5,694 bases of DNA from Candidatus Nitrosopolaris nunavutensis (GCA_002501855.1 DAOM01000301.1:1-5694), one strand, 5' to 3'. Shown: positions 1 to 5,238, numbered from the stretch's first letter. The notes: generated by a model from the letters alone, not told the origin. Numbers and translations: made by a program.

Positions 1-373
1 AATTCGAAATTCGTCTGCTCGACTTTTATAGCCTTGGGCTGACAGACTGTAATGCATACCATGCGTCAGATGCACTCCTGCTCGCGAGCAGGATAAGATT
101 TATCTGTTTGATCCAGGCAGGCTTTCTCTGTATTACCATTTCCTGCGCATTTCCTCAATCGCAGGCACGTCATTTTCAATGTTATGCCATCGAAAATCTG
201 CACACGGCACGCCTAGACGGAGGCTCTGTCCGAACAAAGAAGTCCCAGCTGACTGTCACCATTGTGCCATTGACACCAATCGGCACATGCTCCTCACCTG
301 AATATGCTGTCTTCACATCCGTAGGCGCCTCGAAAAGTCTACCTGGCCGCCCGATAATAGCGCCAGTCAGCAT
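1..373 (-). pseudogene. decayed dicluster ferredoxin (archaeal DxDG/zinc-ferredoxin type), 3' end off window
   Basis: Reading the minus strand in shifting frames recovers a whole archaeal 7Fe/8Fe-type ferredoxin, which would carry electrons for 2-oxoacid oxidoreductases and similar enzymes. Frame A (373 to about 233) ends in VPIGVNGTMVTVSWDFFV, the familiar stretch before the first cluster. Frame B (233-189) gives SDRASV*ACRVQIFD, matching an expected (A)DGxCxxACPVxxF. Frame C (189-148) gives WHNIENDVPAIEEM, matching WYRTENDVPA. Frame D (about 146 to 3) gives QTDKSYPAREQECI, a TGA stop, then RMVCITVCQPKAIKVEQ, matching the second cluster (xCIWCMACxTVCPPxAIKV). Damage: net frame changes near 233, 190 and 147; TAG at 215-213; TGA at 68-66 where Trp is expected; expected cluster Cys replaced by Phe (237-235 region), Ser (221-219) and Arg (65-63); cluster prolines replaced by Arg and Gln. 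The N-terminus looks shortened. So many independent hits on ligands rule out simple sequencing error. Bases 181-300 are about 54% G+C, above the neighbouring genes. The family match comes from remembered motifs, not a search. Confidence 0.85.
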
Positions 374-403
374 GAATATGTATTCCTATGGCTTGATAAT
401 TCG

Positions 404-441
404 AAGGAAAATCCTTTTAGTCAAGGAAAATCCTTCTAGAA
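404..441. repeat. two tandem 19-base units, each with a small dyad
   Basis: AAGGAAAATCCTT occurs at 404-416 and again at 423-435, with a further conserved TAG after each copy; 16 of 19 positions agree between the units 404-422 and 423-441. Each unit is an inverted repeat (AAGGA, three A, TCCTT). They lie 30-70 bases upstream of the apparent start of the ferredoxin pseudogene on the minus strand, so they could be a remnant of its operator, or simply a local slippage duplication. No function is shown. Confidence 0.7.
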
Positions 442-453
442 ACGCAACCAACT

Positions 454-484
454 ACTAAAAAATAATTAATAACTAAAAAATAAT
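454..484 (-). terminator. duplicated A/T-rich unit, probable U-tract terminator of the VOC gene
   Basis: ACTAAAAAATAAT occurs at 454-466 and 472-484 (18-base period). Read on the minus strand this gives two runs of six T, about 20 and 40 bases past the stop codon of the VOC gene. Archaeal RNA polymerase commonly terminates at U-rich tracts without a strong hairpin, so a tandem pair here is a reasonable terminator. The functional call is inference; the direct repeat itself is plain in the sequence. Confidence 0.5.
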
Positions 485-500
485 GGAGTTGGGTTTACCG

Positions 501-911
501 CTATTCTGGAGCAAAGCCGTGATAGTAGGGTATTTGACTGAACTCATCTTTTGAGCTTAGTTCGACAAGTGATATTAGATGACCGTCAGGGTCCTCTATA
601 ATAGCGTGCTTTCCGAAGGCTTCTTCGGTTTGTTTCTTATAAAATTTTACCTTTTTATTTTCCAATTCGCCACAGACGTCTTGTAGATCACTTACATTAA
701 ACCCTACTAACATACCAGCACGTTTCTGCGTTTTCTTGCTACGACTTTTCCTTGCGGGGTGAAGAGCAAGCACGGTACTACTGCCTTTAGAAAATTCGAC
801 CCAATCTTCTGATTCTCGTTTGAGTTGCATTCCAAGAACGTCTCGGTAGAACTCAATAGATTCTTTTAAATCCCCCACCAAAAGTATGACCGCACCAATC
901 TTGTTGAACAT
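501..911 (-). CDS. VOC superfamily (glyoxalase/bleomycin-resistance/dioxygenase fold) protein
   Basis: This is a 136-residue cytosolic protein with the two beta-alpha-beta-beta-beta modules of the VOC fold. The first module starts with a hydrophobic strand and then the typical VGDLKESIEFYRDVLGM (residues 12-28). The second starts around residue 66 (GMLVGFNVSDLQ) and ends in EDPDGHLISLVEL (106-118), the standard VOC terminal strand. The length is normal for a single-chain VOC protein. Of the four usual metal-ligand positions, the first (Ala7) and third (about Leu68) are not His or Glu here, while His51 and Glu117 fit the second and fourth. Glyoxalase I activity is therefore doubtful, and no substrate can be named. 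A basic loop (about 54-64, RKSRSKKTQKR) lies between the modules. The ATG at 911 is preceded by a TATA-like box about 25 bases upstream and no Shine-Dalgarno site. The gene is monocistronic, 117 bases from L10e on the same strand, with a U-tract terminator downstream. Confidence 0.85.
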   Translation of the reverse strand: MFNKIGAVILLVGDLKESIEFYRDVLGMQLKRESEDWVEFSKGSSTVLALHPARKSRSKKTQKRAGMLVGFNVSDLQDVCGELENKKVKFYKKQTEEAFGKHAIIEDPDGHLISLVELSSKDEFSQIPYYHGFAPE

Positions 912-930
912 TGTAAACTTTTTCTGGATG

Positions 931-942
931 TATCATAAACCT
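931..942 (-). promoter_or_regulatory. TATA-like box for the VOC gene
   Basis: The minus strand reads GGTTTATGATA here, centred about 25 bases upstream of the ATG at 911. That is the archaeal TBP-box distance for a leaderless transcript. A second A/T-rich stretch (AATAAAAG on the minus strand, about 950-957) could instead give a transcript with a short leader. Confidence 0.45.
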
Positions 943-975
943 ACAAGCTTTTATTCCTTCCCATCACTGCACAAA

Positions 976-991
976 GATCTCGGCGAAGATC
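976..991 (-). terminator. weak hairpin 3' of L10e
   Basis: On the minus strand GATCTT, a CGCC loop and GAGATC can form a 6-pair stem with one G-U closing pair, followed by TTT. It sits about 40-50 bases past the L10e stop. The stem is short and the T run minimal, so this is only a candidate. The rest of 912-1028 holds nothing else I can name beyond the VOC promoter. Confidence 0.25.
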
Positions 992-1028
992 CTATCTCGA
1001 AAGCTGCTGTCTGAAATGTGGCCGATGA

Positions 1029-1550
1029 TTAGTCATCTTCTTCTTTTACCAATTGTTTATTCAACAAGGTGATTTTAGTAACAGCAGGACATCCGATTTT
1101 ACTGGACGCTACCTTGAACCCCTGTTTGGCAAGGTTTAAATTTTGTGCAGTGACATGTGCTTCATATATTACCTGTCCCGGGCGAACCCTTGCGGCCAGT
1201 CCTGTTGATTTCCCAAAAGCTCTTCTCATCCCTTCTTGCAATCTATCAGCTCCTGCAGTTGCGATCATCTTATTTTCGCGAAGAATAGCATGTGGATAGA
1301 CTCTAAGCACCGAAAAAAAACTCGTATCCCCTGCTGTAGCCATGGTTTTGTTTGCGGCAAGCCTAGCGGCTTCTAATGAATTATGCCTTATCTGGATATT
1401 CTCGGTGACAATCAATTCAAGTTTGTAATCATAATCGCTTCTGGGTCGACCTGATGAAAACCTGGCAATCTTAAGTTGCGGCTTACCTGCAATATATTCT
1501 CGCCTTACATATGGCATGCCTCGAGGAACTCGGTAATTAACTCCCTTCAT
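1029..1550 (-). CDS. rpl10e: 50S ribosomal protein L10e (uL16 family)
   Basis: This is the archaeal/eukaryotic L10e protein, a universal large-subunit protein placed near the A-site tRNA and the peptidyl-transferase corridor. Recognisable stretches include NYRVPRGMPYVRREYI near the N-terminus, KLELIVTENIQIRHNSLEAA in the middle, and RAFGKSTGLAARVRPGQVIY, which is very typical of the family. The length of 173 residues is normal, and the C-terminus ends in an acidic tail (KEEDD). The frame opens earlier at a GTG (1562), but I chose the ATG at 1550. It gives the usual short N-terminus and lies about 29 bases from the centre of the upstream TATA element, whereas the GTG would lie only about 17 bases away. 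The gene diverges from the tRNA endonuclease gene and shares that promoter element, which suggests coupled expression of two translation-related genes. Confidence 0.95.
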   Translation of the reverse strand: MKGVNYRVPRGMPYVRREYIAGKPQLKIARFSSGRPRSDYDYKLELIVTENIQIRHNSLEAARLAANKTMATAGDTSFFSVLRVYPHAILRENKMIATAGADRLQEGMRRAFGKSTGLAARVRPGQVIYEAHVTAQNLNLAKQGFKVASSKIGCPAVTKITLLNKQLVKEEDD

Positions 1551-1570
1551 AATAATGCTCACAGATTTTA

Positions 1571-1585
1571 ATACTTAAATTTGGT
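1571..1585. promoter_or_regulatory. shared divergent TATA element between rpl10e and endA
   Basis: The stretch ATACTTAAATTTGGT contains the self-complementary core AAATTT at 1577-1582, centred at 1579.5. The two chosen ATG codons begin at 1550 (minus) and 1608 (plus), whose midpoint is 1579. One near-palindromic box therefore lies about 29 bases from each start, suited to leaderless transcripts in both directions. The plus strand reads CTTAAATT and the minus strand reads TTTAAGTA, both close to archaeal TBP boxes. Whether one TBP site or two overlapping sites are used cannot be told from sequence. Confidence 0.6.
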
Positions 1586-1607
1586 ACCGTGCTCTGATTT
1601 ATTCGTT

Positions 1608-2219
1608 ATGCCTTCACATGATAGTGCACTCGACATCGAGTTCCCTTATGTTGTTGAAGCTGTCTTAGAGGAAAAAAACTTGAAGATTCTCGTGAAAGAT
1701 ATCAAATTCCAAGATCAATTAAGAAATAAAGGATTCGGAGAGAAGCAAGATTCAGAGTATATTTTGCAAACGTACGAAGCATTGTATCTGATCCACACAA
1801 ATCGTCTAGTATTGAACACAAAGAAGGTTAAGTGCATTGATTTCGAGTCATTCTTTAACATTACACTACGGCATGATAGAGAGCTATTAACAAAATTTCT
1901 AATTTATCGTGATCTTCGAAGCAGAGGTTACGTTGCAAAAGAAGGGTTTGGGTTTGGAGTAGACTTCAGGGTATATGAAAGGGGAGAGTTTGAAAAAAAG
2001 CCAGCAAAGTACGTTGTCTTTGGAATAAATGAGGGTATTCAGGTCGAAGCTACGGATTTTTCAGAAGCACTAGACCAAATAACAAAAATGGGCAAGAATG
2101 CGGTTGTAGCCGTTATAGAGAGAAGGGGAGAAATAACTTATTATAAGGTCTCAAAAGTGCGGTTCGCGAATAATAAAATGCATCCCAAATCCTTGACAAC
2201 AACTTCTGAGGAATTATAG
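1608..2219 (+). CDS. endA: EndA-family tRNA-splicing endonuclease subunit
   Basis: This 203-residue protein belongs to the family that excises introns from archaeal pre-tRNAs at bulge-helix-bulge structures. The C-terminal half is diagnostic: LIYRDLRSRGYVAKEGFGFG (residues 98-117), then VDFRVYERG (118-126), KYVVFGINEG (134-143) and MGKNAVVAVIERRGEITYYK (161-180). Residues 10-90 match the shorter N-terminal domain. In characterised enzymes a Tyr-His-Lys triad cuts the RNA. Tyr123 (VY) and Lys163 (GK) are in place, but the histidine position, normally just before the KYLV-like strand, holds Pro132 in a KKPAKY stretch. The protein could be a lineage variant with an altered active site, or a structural subunit paired with a catalytic one elsewhere, as in alpha-beta type enzymes. 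A TTG at 1581 opens the frame nine codons earlier, but the ATG at 1608 fits the shared TATA box and the family length. Confidence 0.85.
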   Translation: MPSHDSALDIEFPYVVEAVLEEKNLKILVKDIKFQDQLRNKGFGEKQDSEYILQTYEALYLIHTNRLVLNTKKVKCIDFESFFNITLRHDRELLTKFLIYRDLRSRGYVAKEGFGFGVDFRVYERGEFEKKPAKYVVFGINEGIQVEATDFSEALDQITKMGKNAVVAVIERRGEITYYKVSKVRFANNKMHPKSLTTTSEEL

Positions 2220-2249
2220 CAATCAAAGACGCTTGAAAAAATTTAAAGG

Positions 2250-2260
2250 TTTAAGAATAA
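2250..2260 (+). promoter_or_regulatory. TATA-like box for the small zinc-finger gene
   Basis: TTTAAGAATAA is centred about 25 bases upstream of the GTG at 2279, which supports that start and a leaderless transcript. A second box-like TTTAAAGG lies just upstream (2242-2249). The T-rich stretch between box and start (2263-2274) matches the initiator-proximal composition seen at other archaeal promoters. Confidence 0.45.
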
Positions 2261-2278
2261 GAATTTTAGTTTTAACTC

Positions 2279-2452
2279 GTGACCACGGTGGCCTTCAAGG
2301 TAGTGTATTGTCGGGATTGCAGTGTAGTTTTGGCAAGATATAATCTCAAATATTTTACGGACTCGAAGATTGCCGAGCTCACTAGACTTCATTACCAATC
2401 TCATATCAAGGGAGGTCATGCACTTGTCACTATGACTTCTGAAGATTCATAG
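2279..2452 (+). CDS. small zinc-finger-like protein, 57 residues
   Basis: A short reading frame from GTG to TAG encodes a compact protein beginning MTTVAFKVVYCRDCSVVLAR. It has Cys11-x2-Cys14 near the start and His38-x3-His42 with His47 further on, a plausible Cys2-His2 zinc site with a 23-residue linker. The linker carries the aromatic and helix-forming residues KYFTDSKIAELTRLH, so the layout resembles a beta-hairpin followed by a helix. The tail (VTMTSEDS) is polar. It lies 59 bases after endA on the same strand and has its own TATA-like box, so it may be transcribed alone or with readthrough. Small zinc-finger proteins are common in archaea, mostly as nucleic-acid-binding or ribosome-associated factors, but no function can be assigned here. 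The GTG start was chosen for its spacing from the TATA box; a second GTG at 2288 is possible. Confidence 0.7.
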   Translation: MTTVAFKVVYCRDCSVVLARYNLKYFTDSKIAELTRLHYQSHIKGGHALVTMTSEDS

Positions 2453-2550
2453 TAGAAGAAACAGAGCAAAGCGCATAAACCAGAAGAAAAATGAAAAATA
2501 GAGACAATAAGAGACGTTGATGGCTTCATACTCTCGTAATCATCTCGATC

Positions 2551-2589
2551 CTTAATTCCTATACTTCAGCCATTCAAGTTAGAATTAAG
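2551..2589. repeat. inverted repeat upstream of the PsbP-like gene
   Basis: CTTAATTC (2551-2558) and its exact complement GAATTAAG (2582-2589) are separated by 23 bases and end just before the TATA-like box at 2596. The position suits a regulator site, but an 8-base A/T-rich match can arise by chance. The rest of the 176-base spacer 2453-2628 is A/T-rich, with purine-rich sequence at 2453-2510, and shows no gene or RNA I can recognise. Confidence 0.35.
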
Positions 2590-2595
2590 ACTATA

Positions 2596-2606
2596 ACTTA
2601 AAATAT
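2596..2606 (+). promoter_or_regulatory. TATA-like box for the PsbP-like gene
   Basis: ACTTAAAATAT is centred about 27-28 bases before the ATG at 2629, the usual archaeal spacing for a leaderless or near-leaderless start. Between box and start, CTATC (2607-2611) and GATAG (2621-2625) form a further small dyad. A repressor bound there would overlap the transcription start. Confidence 0.5.
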
Positions 2607-2628
2607 CTATCTCGGGAGACGATAGGCC

Positions 2629-3231
2629 ATGCAAATAGTATCCCCACTAGCAATTTTTCTTACCACTATCACTCTGTCAATTGTTATCTCTCCAGCAAAC
2701 TTATTATCTGCGGTTAAGGCGAATATGTCGATAGGCCGTTTTCAAAATACTAGCAGCTTCGTGAACTATCAAGATGCAGTCTTAGGGATAAAATTTCAAT
2801 ACCCTGAAAATTGGAAGAAAATAGTACACTACTCTGCGAACAATTCTAGGATCGAATTCATCTCACCTTTGCAAAGTCAACTTGAAATATTTCCACCTTC
2901 ATTTTTGGTAGGTGTGTCAAAGACCACAAGCAAACTTACACTAGACGGATTATCAAAAACAATTCTCGATAAAGCCAGACAATCAATGATGGATTTCAAT
3001 CTTTTGCAATCAAACAGCACTGAAGTTGGAAGTATTCCTGCACAACAATTAATTTATACTTTTAAGAGTTCCGATCCTTCATTGCAGCTCCAGTTCCAAA
3101 CAATGGATATTTTGATGATAAAGAGTAATTGGCTATACACGTTCTCCTATACTGAGTCTAGAGCACAATACGCTAATTACCTCTCAACGATTGAACAGAT
3201 TGTCCACTCGTTTGAAACTATAACAAAATGA
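2629..3231 (+). CDS. secreted PsbP-like domain protein
   Basis: This 200-residue protein appears to be exported. Residues 1-31 form a hydrophobic signal-like segment ending in AVKA, a plausible signal-peptidase site, with no lipobox cysteine (the protein has no cysteine at all). The mature part resembles the PsbP/PsbP-like fold. It contains DAVLGIKFQYPENWKKI (residues 49-65), a typical opening; a middle region with LTLDGLSKTILDKAR (103-117); IPAQQLIYTF; and a C-terminal strand-helix with LYTFSYTESRAQYANYLSTI, which is characteristic. PsbP proper belongs to photosystem II of phototrophs, but similar secreted domains are frequent in Nitrososphaera-type archaea, where their role is unknown. Four N-x-S/T sequons (Asn32, 40, 71, 129) would allow N-glycosylation at the cell surface. 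The gene stands alone, with a TATA-like box and two small dyads upstream, and converges on the PIN-ATPase gene. Confidence 0.75.
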   Translation: MQIVSPLAIFLTTITLSIVISPANLLSAVKANMSIGRFQNTSSFVNYQDAVLGIKFQYPENWKKIVHYSANNSRIEFISPLQSQLEIFPPSFLVGVSKTTSKLTLDGLSKTILDKARQSMMDFNLLQSNSTEVGSIPAQQLIYTFKSSDPSLQLQFQTMDILMIKSNWLYTFSYTESRAQYANYLSTIEQIVHSFETITK

Positions 3232-3266
3232 GCCCCTGATGTGGGGTCTAGTATTTGTATTGTTTA
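3232..3266 (+). terminator. probable terminator of the PsbP-like gene
   Basis: Directly after the stop codon, CCCC (3233-3236) can pair with GGGG (3243-3246) around a 6-base loop, followed by the T-rich stretch TATTTGTATTGTTT. The stem is only four G-C pairs plus a wobble, but hairpin and U-rich tail together at the very end of a gene make termination plausible. The remaining spacer to 3310 shows nothing else. Confidence 0.45.
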
Positions 3267-3310
3267 CCGTACAACCGCTCACGGCCCTGAACATACGAAT
3301 CATTCTATTC

Positions 3311-5140
3311 TCACCCTCTGCTATCAAAAATCCTGATCTTACGGCCAGCTAAAATCGCGTTTATTATCTTTCTGCCGTTCTCGGACCGTTTGTCAATTTT
3401 TATCCTGGATTTCTTTCCAACCTGGCTGGTAAATACGAATTCATCATCTATGTAGATATTAACATTTTTCCCAATTTCTTCTTGATTAATTAGGATCGTT
3501 ACCGAGGAACCGGCTTCGCTAACGTTAAAATTAATTTCATTGCCAAGTGCTGGAGTTTTCACCTCGACATCGATTTTTATTCCTAACATTTTTTCGAGCT
3601 CAGATACGGTAGATCCGCCTCTTCCAATAATCAGCGGAACCACCTCTTTGGTAACTTTGATCTGTACTCTGTTTTCAGACAGAATATTTATTTCAGCATC
3701 GGAATCAAATCTTCTTATAACATCTCGAATTTTGGATTCGGCAAGCTTCCGTATAGTCGCATCGGGTTTGATTTTTTTATTTAATTCCGCTATGGGGACC
3801 ACGACATTTTCTTCTCCAAATGTGTAGATTTCATATTGAATTTCTCCGGTGTTGAAATCTCGCACTTCAACTAGCGGTCTTGCTAGGTCAGCCTCTTGCA
3901 TACCTGTAGGCACCTTTACGGTAAGGGAAACGTCATAGACTTTTTGGATACTTCCGCTCTTGACGAAGATAATTGTATCTATAATGTGTGGAATCATTCC
4001 TAACTCTACCTTACCGATAAACCTTTGAATAGCATCCAGTGGACTGCTTGCATGGACAACACCTACCATCCCAACCCCAGCAAGCCTCATATCGGAAAAT
4101 ACTTCAAAATCAGGCGCACGCCTTACTTCGTCAAAAATTGTATAATCCGGACGCACAAGCAACAAGATATCAACTGCTTTGTCAAAACTTCCTTCCAAAG
4201 GACCATACTGGGTAACTTCTGCTGGAACCTGCAAGTCTCTCGGTGATTCGAAAGTTTTTACTATCTTCCCTTTTTCTAAATAGAACTCGGCGAGGCTGCT
4301 AGCAAGAGTGCTCTTTCCGGAACCAGGAGGACCAGAAATGATAATGCCTTCTGCTTTTCCAGATAATCGATCCATCAACTTTTCATTAGCATTATAATCA
4401 GCTAGAGCGAGTTTGACGATGGGTTTGACAATTGTTATTTCAAGCCCGTCAGAAAAAGGTGGCCTCGTTATTGCTATTCGAAACTTGCCGTATTGAATTA
4501 CAGTTGCACCACTCCGGCTGATTTCGACCGAGCCCACTCCTTCAACTCTCGATGCCTCAGATATCTCCTCAACGATGTGTGTGAGTTGACTATGAGAACA
4601 CCTTTCTTCGTCTAACTTTACCAGTTGGGAATTCCCAGGCTTGCCTTTTTTTCCCATAGGAAGTACACCTTCCTTCAAGTGGACGCTCATGGTATTCTCA
4701 TCAAAAAATTTTTCAAACTCTAGATTGCTAGTTTTTGCGGGAGTCGATACATGTATGGATTGGACCCCCTGAGCTTCTGCTACTAGCGCCTGGACATAGT
4801 CAGCAGTAACAAGTGTTGCGCCCTCCCGCATCGCAACATCTTTAATTAAAGCATCGATTCGTCCGTGTTTTGCTAGACGAATGTCATCAAGAGTAGGTCT
4901 GGCACCGACGAACAAAAGATCTATTTTCTTTTTCGAACATTGCTCTCGTATCTTTTTGATCTCACTCAATCCCACGAAACCATGTTCTAGGTTACTGGAA
5001 GCCTGGGATTGTAATTCGTCAAGGACTGCCAAAGGGATAATAATCTGACTAGCGCCCGAGATATCTCCTGTCTCTATCATTTTGGTAACTTCGCCGTCAA
5101 TTATTACGCTAGTATCTAGAACCAACTTTTTATTATCCAA
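3311..5140 (-). CDS. PIN-domain/KH-domain ATPase, related to Holliday-junction ATPase PINA
   Basis: This 609-residue protein has the three-part layout of a widely conserved archaeal family. (1) An N-terminal PIN nuclease domain (about 1-130) begins LVLDTSVIIDG, with acidic metal-site candidates Asp9, Glu42, Asp96 and Asp114 (TAD). (2) A PilT/VirB11-like ATPase domain (about 200-430) has Walker A GPPGSGKS (270-277), Walker B DYTIFDEVRR (332-341, Asp337-Glu338) and a VVHASSPLDAIQRF segment carrying the conserved His. (3) A KH domain has the GRGG loop (506-509), followed by a basic C-terminal region ending in GRKIRIF. The Sulfolobus islandicus relative, PINA, is reported as a hexameric ATPase that drives Holliday-junction branch migration and interacts with the resolvase Hjc, so a role in recombination or replication-fork repair is likely. 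The nuclease residues look intact. The start is TTG: no ATG lies upstream before the in-frame TAA at 5167-5165, and the TATA-like box sits about 29 bases upstream. The gene is transcribed alone. Confidence 0.9.
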   Translation of the reverse strand: MDNKKLVLDTSVIIDGEVTKMIETGDISGASQIIIPLAVLDELQSQASSNLEHGFVGLSEIKKIREQCSKKKIDLLFVGARPTLDDIRLAKHGRIDALIKDVAMREGATLVTADYVQALVAEAQGVQSIHVSTPAKTSNLEFEKFFDENTMSVHLKEGVLPMGKKGKPGNSQLVKLDEERCSHSQLTHIVEEISEASRVEGVGSVEISRSGATVIQYGKFRIAITRPPFSDGLEITIVKPIVKLALADYNANEKLMDRLSGKAEGIIISGPPGSGKSTLASSLAEFYLEKGKIVKTFESPRDLQVPAEVTQYGPLEGSFDKAVDILLLVRPDYTIFDEVRRAPDFEVFSDMRLAGVGMVGVVHASSPLDAIQRFIGKVELGMIPHIIDTIIFVKSGSIQKVYDVSLTVKVPTGMQEADLARPLVEVRDFNTGEIQYEIYTFGEENVVVPIAELNKKIKPDATIRKLAESKIRDVIRRFDSDAEINILSENRVQIKVTKEVVPLIIGRGGSTVSELEKMLGIKIDVEVKTPALGNEINFNVSEAGSSVTILINQEEIGKNVNIYIDDEFVFTSQVGKKSRIKIDKRSENGRKIINAILAGRKIRIFDSRG

Positions 5141-5163
5141 TTTGTTATCTATATGTTGCGGAG

Positions 5164-5177
5164 CTTAAAGTATTTTT
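5164..5177 (-). promoter_or_regulatory. TATA-like box for the PIN-ATPase gene
   Basis: On the minus strand the stretch reads AAAAATACTTTAAG, centred about 29 bases before the TTG at 5140. The spacing supports a leaderless transcript beginning at or near this TTG and is the main argument for that start codon. Confidence 0.5.
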
Positions 5178-5208
5178 ACGCATTGTTGCACAAGTGATCT
5201 GCACGATT

Positions 5209-5238
5209 ACACAGACTAGGACACAGACACAAACAGAC
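5209..5238. repeat. three ACAGAC-type direct repeats in the divergent spacer
   Basis: ACACAGAC occurs at 5209-5216 and 5221-5228, and AAACAGAC at 5231-5238, so starts are 12 and 10 bases apart, roughly one helical turn. They lie 55-85 bases upstream of the dehydrogenase TATA box and 32-61 bases upstream of the PIN-ATPase box. A phased regulator site is possible but unproven. Nothing else in the 186-base spacer stands out apart from the two TATA-like boxes. Confidence 0.5.

Noticed and set aside
76..93. Perfect 18-base palindrome TCCTGCTCGCGAGCAGGA
   Set aside because: It falls inside the ferredoxin pseudogene, where the minus strand codes PAREQE in the region matching REQ-C of the family. 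Coding sequence explains it, so a regulatory role is unlikely.
182..373. 63-codon minus-strand frame as an intact small gene
   Set aside because: Its second half leaves ferredoxin-like sequence after a frame change and stops early. It is the first frame segment of the pseudogene, not a complete gene.
108..458. Open frame of 116 codons on the plus strand
   Set aside because: It overlaps the minus-strand ferredoxin pseudogene, runs through the repeat region, and its translation resembles no protein and has no promoter-like box at a suitable distance.
1551..1607. Longer starts for L10e (GTG 1562) and EndA (TTG 1581)
   Set aside because: They would place the start codons inside or too near the TATA element and add residues that do not look like family sequence.
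2614..2618. GGGAG as a Shine-Dalgarno site for the PsbP-like gene
   Set aside because: The spacing of about 10 bases to the ATG is acceptable, but the TATA box places transcription start at or very near the ATG, so the sequence would not be in the mRNA. It remains possible if the true start is upstream.
2453..2628. Possible tRNA or small RNA gene in the spacer
   Set aside because: I found no cloverleaf, T-loop GTTC motif or other RNA signature by eye; only the two dyads and the promoter box stand out.
3540..4246. Plus-strand frames of 95 and 73 codons inside the PIN-ATPase
   Set aside because: They are antisense to a fully recognisable ATPase and KH coding sequence, and their translations carry no family features.
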